Positions 10,309 to 17,292 of a stretch of DNA of 39,275 nt are shown here, one piece after another. Every line of letters starts with the position of its first letter. Within the stretch, counting starts at the first letter, position 1. The notes under the pieces were generated by a model. The model was given only the letters and a program-made list of their open reading frames with translations. It did no database searches and was not told the origin of the DNA. Made by a program: the position numbers and the translations under genes. Source of the stretch: Streptococcus pseudopneumoniae (GTDB taxonomy: Bacteria > Bacillota > Bacilli > Lactobacillales > Streptococcaceae); contig NZ_JUQX01000041.1 in the NCBI RefSeq assembly GCF_001074565.1, positions 1-39,275 of the forward strand, written 5' to 3'.

Positions 10309-10719
10309 TTAAGCGTTTCTAATGGTTTCTGCGACTTGGGCAAGCTTGTCAAAGTCAGGTTCATGAGCGATAAAGTCAATCTTGAGGTCATCTTCTGAAC
10401 CGTAGCGAGGTACGAGGTGCACGTGAGTATGAAAGACCGTTTGACCAGCAACTTCCTCGCAGTTGGCGATGATATTCATACCAGTGGCTCTGGTAGCTTT
10501 CATAACTTTTTTAGCCACTGTTGGCACTTGGGCAAAGAGTAGGCTAGCGCTGGTAGCATCCATCTCCAAAAGATTGCGGTAGTGCTCTTTTGGCACTACT
10601 AAGGTATGTCCAGGTGTTACTTGAGAGATATCAAGGAAGGCAAGAACCTGCTCATCCTCGTATACTTTTGAAGCAGGAATCTCCCCTGCGATAATCTTAC
10701 AAAAAATGCAATCTGACAT
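10309..10719 (-). CDS. hit: HIT family (histidine triad) nucleotide-binding protein
   Basis: This 136-aa protein belongs to the HIT superfamily. It has CIFCKIIAGEIPASKVYED near the N-terminus, the substrate-pocket segment PGHTLVVPKEHY and the histidine triad HTHVHLVPR (97-101). HIT proteins hydrolyse phosphoramidate or nucleoside-linked bonds such as AMP-lysine; the natural substrate here is unknown. I chose the ATG at 10719, with GAGGTGG upstream; an in-frame GTG three codons earlier is less likely. It is divergent from ecsA with ~67 bp between them. The same HIT/ecsAB divergence occurs in Bacillus and other streptococci. Confidence 0.93.
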   Translation of the reverse strand: MSDCIFCKIIAGEIPASKVYEDEQVLAFLDISQVTPGHTLVVPKEHYRNLLEMDATSASLLFAQVPTVAKKVMKATRATGMNIIANCEEVAGQTVFHTHVHLVPRYGSEDDLKIDFIAHEPDFDKLAQVAETIRNA

Positions 10720-10746
10720 AAAATCCACCTCTACTGTATTGAATTT

Positions 10747-10755
10747 TGATATAAT
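10747..10755 (+). promoter_or_regulatory. ecsA promoter (extended -10)
   Basis: TGATATAAT is an extended -10 (TG at 10747-10748, TATAAT at 10750-10755). No strong -35 is present 17 bp upstream. It lies 32 bp before the ecsA ATG, which has GGAG at 10779. Confidence 0.65.
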
Positions 10756-10786
10756 ATAGCTACATTATACCAGATTCGGAGAAAAT

Positions 10787-11518
10787 ATGTTAGAAATTAA
10801 AAACCTGACAGGAGGCTATGTTCACGTCCCTGTCTTGAAAGATGTGTCCTTTACAGTTGAAAGTGGGCAGTTGGTCGGTTTGATTGGTCTCAACGGTGCT
10901 GGGAAATCAACGACGATTAATGAAATTATCGGTCTTTTGACACCTTATAGTGGAGAAATCAAGATTAATGACCTAACCCTGCGAGAAGATGCGACCAACT
11001 ACCGCAAGCAGATTGGCTATATCCCAGAGACGCCTAGCTTGTATGAGGAATTAACTCTCAGAGAGCATATCGAAACGGTGGCTATGGCTTATGGTATCGA
11101 TCAGAAAGTGGCTTTTGAGCGAGTAGAACCTTTGTTAAAAATGTTTCGTCTGGATCAAAAATTGGACTGGTTTCCGGTTCATTTCTCCAAAGGGATGAAG
11201 CAGAAGGTCATGATTATCTGTGCTTTTGTCGTGGATCCGAGTCTCTTTATCGTGGATGAGCCTTTTCTTGGTCTCGATCCCTTGGCGATTGCCGACTTGA
11301 TTCAGCTTTTGGAAGCAGAAAAACAAAAAGGCAAGTCCATCCTCATGAGTACCCACGTGCTGGACTCTGCGGAAAAGATGTGTGACGCCTTTGTTATCCT
11401 CCACAAGGGAGAGGTGCGGGCTCAGGGCAACCTCCAGCAACTCCGCGAGGTCTTTGACATGCCTGAGGCTAGCTTGAATGACATTTACTTGGCTCTAACC
11501 AAAGAGGAGGACCTATGA
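10787..11518 (+). CDS. ecsA: ABC transporter ATP-binding protein EcsA
   Basis: This 243-aa ATPase has Walker A (GLNGAGKST, residues ~38-46), the signature region (HFSKGMKQKVMI, a variant of LSGGQ), Walker B (SLFIVDEPFLGLDP) and the H-loop (STHVLDSAEKM). Length and position beside hit and ecsB identify it as EcsA. In Bacillus the EcsAB system affects protein secretion, competence and regulated membrane proteolysis, and in other streptococci it exports short peptides. Its stop overlaps the ecsB start (ATGA). It lies next to the blp locus, but no functional link is shown by the sequence. Confidence 0.92.
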   Translation: MLEIKNLTGGYVHVPVLKDVSFTVESGQLVGLIGLNGAGKSTTINEIIGLLTPYSGEIKINDLTLREDATNYRKQIGYIPETPSLYEELTLREHIETVAMAYGIDQKVAFERVEPLLKMFRLDQKLDWFPVHFSKGMKQKVMIICAFVVDPSLFIVDEPFLGLDPLAIADLIQLLEAEKQKGKSILMSTHVLDSAEKMCDAFVILHKGEVRAQGNLQQLREVFDMPEASLNDIYLALTKEEDL

Positions 11519-12564
11519 AAGACTTGTTTTTAAGGAGAAAGCAGGCTTTTCGTAAGGAGTGTGTTGGTTATCTGCGTTATGTTCTCAATGATCACTTTGT
11601 CTTGTTCCTGCTGGTTCTTATCGGTTTTCTAGCCTACCAGTACAGTCAACTCTTGCAAGATTTTCCTGAAAATCATTGGCCCATCCTCTTGTTTTTGGGA
11701 ATTGTATCTGCCTTGCTTTTGGCTTGGGGCGGAATCGCGACCTACATAGAAGTGCCTGACAAGCTCTTTCTCTTAGTAGCTGAAGAGGAGGTCAAGTCAT
11801 ACCTCAAAGGGCAGATAGTGCGTTCATTGGTTTTCTGGACAATTGTTCAAACCCTCTTTTTACTCTTATTTGCACCCTTGTTTTTAGCCATGGGCTATGG
11901 ATTGCCAGTCTTTCTTGCCTATGTGCTTTTATTAGGAGCTGGGAAATACCTCCTCTTTCGTCAAAAAGCCAGCAAATTTTTCACTGAAACTGGACTGGAC
12001 TGGGACTACGTTATCACCCAAGAAAGCAAGCGCAAGCAAGTCTTGCTTCGTTTCTTTGCTCTCTTTACTCAGGTCAAGGGCGTTTCAAACAGTGTCAAAC
12101 GTCGTGCTTATCTGGATTTCCTCCTAAAGACTGTTCAGAAGGTGCCTGGGAAGATCTGGCAAAACCTCTATCTTCGTTCTTACTTGCGAAATGGAGACCT
12201 CTTTGCCCTCAGTTTGCGCCTCTTGCTCCTATCCTTGTTAGCTGTGATCTTTATCGAGCAGTCTTGGATTGCGATAGCAGTGGTTGTCCTCTTTAATTAC
12301 CTCATGCTCTTCCAGTTGCTGGCCCTCTATCATGCCTTTGACTACCAGTACTTGACCCAGCTCTTTCCTTTAGAAAAGGGTGAAAAAGAGAAAGGACTAC
12401 AGGCAGTTATCCGAGGATTGACAGGTTTTGTTTTAATGGTTCAACTGATAGTTGGTTTGATTACCCTCCAAGAAAAACTAGCCCTTCTAGCCCTGCTTGG
12501 AGCTGGACTGGTTTTACAAGTCTTGTATTTGCCTTATCAGGTAAAACGTCAGATGCAAGACTAA
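11515..12564 (+). CDS. ecsB: ABC transporter permease EcsB
   Basis: This 349-aa polytopic protein has about eight predicted membrane segments (for example FVLFLLVLIGFLAYQY, ILLFLGIVSALLLAWGG, LFALSLRLLLLSLLAVIFIE and FVLMVQLIVGLITL). It has a basic cytosolic N-terminus (FLRRKQAFRKECVGYL) and the central loop typical of EcsB. It should form the membrane channel of the EcsA ATPase. Translation is coupled to ecsA by a 4-bp overlap. A bidirectional terminator follows. Confidence 0.9.
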   Translation: MKDLFLRRKQAFRKECVGYLRYVLNDHFVLFLLVLIGFLAYQYSQLLQDFPENHWPILLFLGIVSALLLAWGGIATYIEVPDKLFLLVAEEEVKSYLKGQIVRSLVFWTIVQTLFLLLFAPLFLAMGYGLPVFLAYVLLLGAGKYLLFRQKASKFFTETGLDWDYVITQESKRKQVLLRFFALFTQVKGVSNSVKRRAYLDFLLKTVQKVPGKIWQNLYLRSYLRNGDLFALSLRLLLLSLLAVIFIEQSWIAIAVVVLFNYLMLFQLLALYHAFDYQYLTQLFPLEKGEKEKGLQAVIRGLTGFVLMVQLIVGLITLQEKLALLALLGAGLVLQVLYLPYQVKRQMQD

Positions 12565-12582
12565 CATTGCTTAAACAATACA

Positions 12583-12618
12583 AAAAGAAGTTGAGTTCAG
12601 TCTGTCTCAGCTTCTTTT
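12583..12618. terminator. Bidirectional terminator between ecsB and blpT
   Basis: AAAAGAAGTTGAG (12583-12595) pairs with CTCAGCTTCTTTT (12606-12618) with one wobble. A and T runs on both sides let it serve convergent ecsB and blpT. Confidence 0.85.
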
Positions 12619-12623
12619 ATTTT

Positions 12624-12953
12624 CTACAAGATAATAGTTGGTCCGTAGAGACTTAGCTTGGTTTTGACTTGGTCAAAGTGGAAACGGTCATAGGCCCGCC
12701 AAGCGGCGCGAGTAGGAGCATCTGGATTGAGAGCGCTGAGTCCCATGAGAAGACTGGAAGTCTGGTAAAATTTTTCCAGTTCAATCAAGAATCGATTATC
12801 CACTGTCTCAGTTTTAGAGAGAAAGTCAAGGATATTGTCCAGCTGCTCCTGAAAGCGGACATCGTCAGCTGTTGCCTGTTTGCAGACTTGGTAGGCTTTG
12901 TTTAAGTCAGTAATCAAAGTATGAGCTCTTTTAATAGGGTCTGTATCTGTCAT
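12624..12953 (-). CDS. blpT: BlpT, small protein of the blp regulon
   Basis: This 109-aa soluble helical protein resembles pneumococcal BlpT, which sits at the same place ahead of blpS. The sequence opens with TDTDPIKRAHTLITDLNKAY and holds RAAWRAYDRFHFDQVKTKLS near the end. There is no signal or membrane segment. Its function is not established. It has its own BlpR-type promoter on the minus strand (13015-13078) and an AGGAGGC before the ATG, so it should be induced by the pheromone together with the bacteriocins. Confidence 0.8.
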   Translation of the reverse strand: MTDTDPIKRAHTLITDLNKAYQVCKQATADDVRFQEQLDNILDFLSKTETVDNRFLIELEKFYQTSSLLMGLSALNPDAPTRAAWRAYDRFHFDQVKTKLSLYGPTIIL

Positions 12954-13014
12954 GAGAATGCCTCCTTTGTGATGGTTCTAAAGCTGTTTCAAGTGATTGT
13001 CTTTCTATAATCAT

Positions 13015-13078
13015 AGCTTATCACTTTTAATTCTTTTTTTATCTTCAAATCTTTAATTGTCATTGAAATTTCCTGAAT
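13015..13078 (-). promoter_or_regulatory. BlpR-type promoter of blpT
   Basis: On the minus strand, ATTCAGGA (13078-13071) and ATTAAAGA (13057-13050) are direct repeats 21 bp apart. TGATAAGCT follows as a weak extended -10 (TAAGCT at 13020-13015). Spacing matches the other Blp promoters in this window. Confidence 0.75.
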
Positions 13079-13146
13079 GGTTATTGCAGGATTTTATGAT
13101 AAAATAATTGTAAGATTATCATAGCCATTTTGCGAATGATTCGACA

Positions 13147-13211
13147 CTTTAGGAATTTTTGAGAACCGTTTAGGATTTGGTGAAAAATAGTTTCTAGATT
13201 TATGCTATCCT
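13147..13211 (+). promoter_or_regulatory. BlpR-type promoter of blpSRH
   Basis: CTTTAGGA (13147-13154) and GTTTAGGA (13168-13175) are direct repeats 21 bp apart, the second continuing as TTTGGTGAAAAA as in the bacteriocin promoters. An extended -10 TGCTATCCT follows (TATCCT 13206-13211). This fits positive feedback on the regulatory genes. Confidence 0.7.
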
Positions 13212-13231
13212 CTTTTTAGGAGGTTTTATCC

Positions 13232-13570
13232 ATGAACTACATTATCATCCAAAAAGAGAAAGAAATTTTCAAATTAAACATAGAGGATATCTACTATATC
13301 CAAACGCATCCAAGCAAAGCCCATACCGTGCAGATTGTTACAGAAAACGCTAGCTTTGATCTATTTCAAAATTTAAGCAATCTTGAGAAACAATATGGAG
13401 AAACCTTGACGAGATGTCATCGAAATTGTCTGGTTAACCTTGAACGGCTAAAATCCATGGATATCCAAAGAAAGACTCTTTTTCTTGGAGAAGAAGGTCG
13501 ATATGCTGTTCAGTATGCCAGACGTCGCTATAGAGATATTCGCCAAAGATGGTTGAAACAAGGAGAGTAA
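13232..13570 (+). CDS. blpS: BlpS, LytTR-type DNA-binding protein
   Basis: This 112-aa protein consists almost only of a LytTR domain: EIFKLNIEDIYYIQTHPSKAH, FQNLSNLEKQYGETLTRCHRNCLVNLERL, and the C-terminal YAVQYARRRYRDIRQRWL. It lacks a receiver domain, so it is not phosphorylated itself and may modulate BlpR at shared sites. Its exact role is unclear even in pneumococcus. An AGGAGG lies 10 nt before the ATG. It ends 4 bp before blpR, in one operon blpS-blpR-blpH. Confidence 0.88.
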   Translation: MNYIIIQKEKEIFKLNIEDIYYIQTHPSKAHTVQIVTENASFDLFQNLSNLEKQYGETLTRCHRNCLVNLERLKSMDIQRKTLFLGEEGRYAVQYARRRYRDIRQRWLKQGE

Positions 13571-13574
13571 GAAG

Positions 13575-14312
13575 ATGAGAATATTTGTTTTAGAAGATGA
13601 TTTCTCCCAACAGACTAGGATTGAAACGACGATTGAGAAACTCTTGAAAGAACATCATATCATTCCCAGCTCTTTTGAAGTCTTTGGCAAGCCAGACCAA
13701 CTTCTGGCAGAGATGCATGAGAAGGGAGCACATCAGCTATTCTTTTTGGACATTGAGATTCGAAATGAGGAGATGAAAGGCCTAGAAGTGGCAAGAAAGA
13801 TTCGGGATCGAGATCCTTATGCCCTGATCGTCTTTGTGACGACTCACTCGGAGTTTATGCCCCTGTCCTTTAGCTACCAAGTGTCTGCTTTGGACTACAT
13901 TGATAAGTCCTTGTCGGCGGAGGAGTTTGAGTCTCGTATCAAGACAGCTCTTCTCTATGCCGATAGTCAAGACAGCAAAAGCCTGGCGGAAGATTGCTTT
14001 TACTTTAAATCAAAATTTGCTCAATTCCAGTATCCTTTTAAAGAGGTTTACTATCTCGAAACGTCTTCTAGAGCCCATCGTGTTATTCTCTATACCAAGA
14101 CGGATAGACTGGAATTTACGGCGAGCCTAGAGGAGGTTCTCAAGCAGGAGCCTCGTCTCTTGCAGTGTCATCGTTCTTTTCTCATCAATCCTGCAAATGT
14201 GGTGCATTTGGATAAGAAAGAAAAACTGCTTTTCTTTCCCAATGGTGGAAGTTGTCTAATCGCGCGTTATAAGGTTAGGGAAGTTTCTGAGGCTATCAAT
14301 AATTTGCATTGA
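13575..14312 (+). CDS. blpR: Response regulator BlpR
   Basis: This 245-aa AlgR/AgrA-type regulator has an N-terminal receiver domain (MRIFVLEDDF acidic pocket; phospho-acceptor Asp59 in LFFLDIEIRN; VTTHSEF; conserved lysine in ALDYIDKS). A C-terminal LytTR DNA-binding domain follows (YYLETSSRAHRVILYT; LEEVLKQEPRLLQCHRSFLINP). It is activated by BlpH on sensing BlpC and binds the paired repeats described for the ten Blp promoters. It shares the LytTR fold with BlpS just upstream. Confidence 0.95.
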   Translation: MRIFVLEDDFSQQTRIETTIEKLLKEHHIIPSSFEVFGKPDQLLAEMHEKGAHQLFFLDIEIRNEEMKGLEVARKIRDRDPYALIVFVTTHSEFMPLSFSYQVSALDYIDKSLSAEEFESRIKTALLYADSQDSKSLAEDCFYFKSKFAQFQYPFKEVYYLETSSRAHRVILYTKTDRLEFTASLEEVLKQEPRLLQCHRSFLINPANVVHLDKKEKLLFFPNGGSCLIARYKVREVSEAINNLH

Positions 14313-14325
14313 GCTAGGAGAATTT

Positions 14326-15666
14326 ATGAATATTGCTTGGATATTATTGTATACACTTATTACTAATGGGCTAGAAATTGTCATTTTCTTTAAGGTAGAT
14401 GGAATTGATCTTACTTTCGAGAGGATTTTTAAGGCCTTTCTTCTGAAATTTCTCCTAGGGGCCATTTTTGCGACTTTTCAATTTTTAGCTGTGAGTGAAT
14501 ATTTGTCATATTTTATAGAACCTTTGTTTGGCATAGGGTTATCTTTCTTATTGTTAAGAGGGCTTCCTAAAAAACTCCTTTTCTTTTATGGTCTCTTTCC
14601 AATGATATTGGTGAATCTCTTTTATAGAGGTGTTTCTTATTTTGTTCTTCCATTTTTGGGACAAGGGCAAGTATATGACAGTTATTCATTTATTTGGTTA
14701 TGTATAATGATTTTCAATTTCTTCATTTCTCTAGTCTTTTTGAAATGGTTGGACTATGATTTTACTAGTTTGAGAAGGGAGATTCTAGATAAAGGTTTTC
14801 AAAAGTCCCTGACTAAAATTAACTGGATAATGGGAACCTACTATCTAGTTATGGAAACTCTGTCTTTCTTTGAATATGAACAAAGCATTCAATCAAAGAC
14901 TATTCGCCATCTGATCCTAGTGTTTTACATGCTCTTTTTTATGGGGGTTATCAAGAAGCTGGATACCTATTTGAAGGAAAAACTTCAGGAGAAACTGAAC
15001 CAAGAACAGGCCCTGCGCTATAGAGATATGGAACGGTATAGTCGGCATATAGAGGAGCTTTATAAGGAAGTTCGGAGCTTTCGTCATGATTATGCCAACC
15101 TCTTGACCAGCTTAAGCCTAGGCATTGAAGAGGAGAATATGGAGCAGATAAAAGAGATCTACGACTCCGTCTTGAAGGATTCTAGTGAAAAATTGCAGGA
15201 CAACAAATATGACCTTGGTAGATTGGTGAATATTCGGGATCGTGCCCTCAAAAGTCTCCTCGCAGGAAAATTTATAAAAGCCAGAGAAAAGGATATTGTC
15301 TTTAATGTCGAAGTTCCTGAGGAGATTCAAGTTGAGGGGATGAGTCTACTTGATTTTCTAACCATTGTGTCTATCCTTTGTGACAATGCTATTGAAGCTA
15401 GTGAAGAGGCCAGTCAACCTCATGTTTCAATCGCCCTTTTTAAAAATGGGGCACAGGAGACCTTTATCATTGAAAACTCCATCAAAGAAGAGGACATAGA
15501 TGTTTCTGAAATCTTCTCTTTTGGAGTTAGTTCTAAAGGGGAGGAGAGAGGAGTTGGTCTTTATACCATTATGAAGATAGTGGAAAGTTATCCCAATGCT
15601 AGTCTCAATACTATCTGTCAAAATCAAGTCTTTCGTCAGATACTTACTATGATGCATACAGAATGA
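14326..15666 (+). CDS. blpH: Sensor histidine kinase BlpH
   Basis: This 446-aa HPK10-type kinase has about six membrane segments in residues 1-200, where the peptide is sensed. A coiled linker follows (YLKEKLQEKLNQEQALRYRDMERY). The phospho-accepting His254 lies in FRHDYANLLTSLSLG, and a HATPase domain carries the N box (SILCDNAIEASEEAS) and G box (FGVSSKGEERGVGLYTI). It is the BlpC receptor, and its sensor domain should match the BlpC allele of this strain. A start-proximal AGGAG (14313-14320) is present. The gene ends at the terminator shared with blpC. Confidence 0.94.
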   Translation: MNIAWILLYTLITNGLEIVIFFKVDGIDLTFERIFKAFLLKFLLGAIFATFQFLAVSEYLSYFIEPLFGIGLSFLLLRGLPKKLLFFYGLFPMILVNLFYRGVSYFVLPFLGQGQVYDSYSFIWLCIMIFNFFISLVFLKWLDYDFTSLRREILDKGFQKSLTKINWIMGTYYLVMETLSFFEYEQSIQSKTIRHLILVFYMLFFMGVIKKLDTYLKEKLQEKLNQEQALRYRDMERYSRHIEELYKEVRSFRHDYANLLTSLSLGIEEENMEQIKEIYDSVLKDSSEKLQDNKYDLGRLVNIRDRALKSLLAGKFIKAREKDIVFNVEVPEEIQVEGMSLLDFLTIVSILCDNAIEASEEASQPHVSIALFKNGAQETFIIENSIKEEDIDVSEIFSFGVSSKGEERGVGLYTIMKIVESYPNASLNTICQNQVFRQILTMMHTE

Positions 15667-15670
15667 TGAA

Positions 15671-15710
15671 AATAAGACCGAGAGTTCTTGTATCTCGATC
15701 TTATTTTTTT
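15671..15710. terminator. Bidirectional terminator between blpH and blpC
   Basis: AATAAGACCGAGA (15671-15683) pairs with TCTCGATCTTATT (15693-15705) with one mismatch, with T runs on both strands. The convergent blpH and blpC genes share it. Confidence 0.82.
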
Positions 15711-15864
15711 ATAGTTGTATTGGCTGATGAAGTCCTTGTGTGATGTTATGAGAATATCTATTAACGCTATATAAGAAATTTTCCCACCATCCTCCACCTG
15801 TAATCTGGTTGAGTTCAGTAGTTGTTAGTTCTTGAAATGAAGTTAGGTTTTGATTCTTATCCAT
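15709..15864 (-). CDS. blpC: BlpC peptide pheromone precursor
   Basis: This 51-aa precursor starts at ATG 15864 with AAAAGGAG ahead of it. The leader MDKNQNLTSFQELTTTELNQ ends in ITGG, the double-glycine site for BlpA (residues 23-24), and closely matches pneumococcal BlpC leaders. The predicted 27-residue pheromone begins GWWENFLYSVNRY and ends GLHQPIQL. It has no cysteine. It mixes features of several pheromone types I remember: GWWE at the start, LYSVNRYSHNIT in the middle, and a PIQL end. It is the last gene of the minus-strand blpA-blpB-blpC operon and the signal for BlpH. Confidence 0.93.
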   Translation of the reverse strand: MDKNQNLTSFQELTTTELNQITGGGWWENFLYSVNRYSHNITQGLHQPIQL

Positions 15865-15920
15865 GTTACGATTCTCCTTTTTGATAAGATAATAAATAGT
15901 TCTAGAGTGTTATCTGAAAA

Positions 15921-17282
15921 TTAATCAGAATGTGTTAAAATTTTATCTTTGAAATAATCAAAATATGTTTTCTTTGCAGTTACACTAGTGACGCGACCTT
16001 GTAGGCCATATTGGATGAGTTTACTATCCTCATTAGATAGTTTTGCAAGAGCGGTTAATTTAAAGAGATTGCCTTGCTCTGTTCTGGTGGGAGTTTGATC
16101 AATGCTCTGAAGTTGACCGATGATGGTAATGCCGTGATTTCCAATCTTCTCAAGTTTTAATCTTACAGTTTGTCCTTTATCTAGTAAGGGGAGATGGTCA
16201 GATGATACGTAGTAAGTGATTAGTACTTCTCTTGTATCTGTTATAATAGGGAATATTTGAGCAATTTCTGTACCAGTTGGAATTCTATTTTTACCTTCAA
16301 ATTCGCTGTTCAGATGAATGATACCTTTACTTGGAGCGGTTAAGGTATTGTTTTCCAAACGCTGTGTCGCTTGATCTAGTTGTACTTTTAATTCTGTTAA
16401 TTGATTCTCCACGGTTAGTTGTTGCTGAGAAGCTGTTTGTAAAAACTGAGTGCGGAGTACTTCAATTTTGGTTTCTAAACTATTATCATAAGTTGCTACA
16501 CTTCCGATACCAGCTTGCTGAATTTTGAGGCTTGCGATAGATGATTCAAGATTTGCAATACTTTGATTGATTTGAGATAAAAATGGCTCCTCTTCAGTTC
16601 CCTGTGTTTGTCCTTGTGAGGCTACAAGATAACGATTCAAAATTGACTGGTGTGGATTGCTGGTTGGTAAGCGTGCCCTTTTATTTATGATAGCATCTCT
16701 CAGCTCCTGATATTCTCCAATTTGTTGTTGCACTTTTGTAATTTCTTGTTCGATGGCTGATGAACTGCTATTGGCAAGATTAGCTTGATTTGAAACCTCA
16801 GTGTTAGTCTTTGTGATACCCAGTTCAATATCATGGGATTGTTTAGTAAAATTCATAAAGGTATTATGGTAGCCAAACTCATCCTCGCCAGAAAAAAGAT
16901 CAGTCGCTTTTTCTAAGCTTTGTTTCAAAATTCCAAGTCCTTCTTTTTGCTTCTCAAGTCTTTGTAATTGAGTTTCTAAGGTAGTTTTCTGACTTTCTTC
17001 CATTGTTTCAGAGTATTTGATGAGTAAGTCTCCTTTTTCAACTACTTGATTTGCCACTAAATGATTAGCAAGGATAGGATTGTCACTTGTTGACTGAATG
17101 GATGCAATGACACTTGTAGGGGTGATTTCTCCTTGGGAAGTAACAGTAATTTCTTTTGTGGCAACAAGGGAGAAAATCAAGATGAAAGTAAACAGTAATG
17201 AAAGTGGTATGATTAATACTGTCGCATAGTTATGGTAACGTCTCTGATAAAACTCGACGCTTCTAAAAAGATTAGGATTCAT
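15921..17282 (-). CDS. blpB: BlpB, bacteriocin export accessory protein
   Basis: This 453-aa protein belongs to the HlyD/ComB type of membrane fusion proteins. It has one N-terminal membrane segment (YATVLIIPLSLLFTFILIFSLVA), a biotinyl-lipoyl-like region (ITVTSQGEITPTS; NQVVEKGDLLIKY), a long coiled coil rich in Gln and Leu (about residues 100-310), and a C-terminal beta domain (SKGIIHLNSEFEGKNRIPTG). It works with BlpA to export double-glycine peptides. It begins 10 bp after blpA. The gene is full length, so the exporter looks complete. Confidence 0.93.
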   Translation of the reverse strand: MNPNLFRSVEFYQRRYHNYATVLIIPLSLLFTFILIFSLVATKEITVTSQGEITPTSVIASIQSTSDNPILANHLVANQVVEKGDLLIKYSETMEESQKTTLETQLQRLEKQKEGLGILKQSLEKATDLFSGEDEFGYHNTFMNFTKQSHDIELGITKTNTEVSNQANLANSSSSAIEQEITKVQQQIGEYQELRDAIINKRARLPTSNPHQSILNRYLVASQGQTQGTEEEPFLSQINQSIANLESSIASLKIQQAGIGSVATYDNSLETKIEVLRTQFLQTASQQQLTVENQLTELKVQLDQATQRLENNTLTAPSKGIIHLNSEFEGKNRIPTGTEIAQIFPIITDTREVLITYYVSSDHLPLLDKGQTVRLKLEKIGNHGITIIGQLQSIDQTPTRTEQGNLFKLTALAKLSNEDSKLIQYGLQGRVTSVTAKKTYFDYFKDKILTHSD

Positions 17283-17292
17283 AACATTCTCC

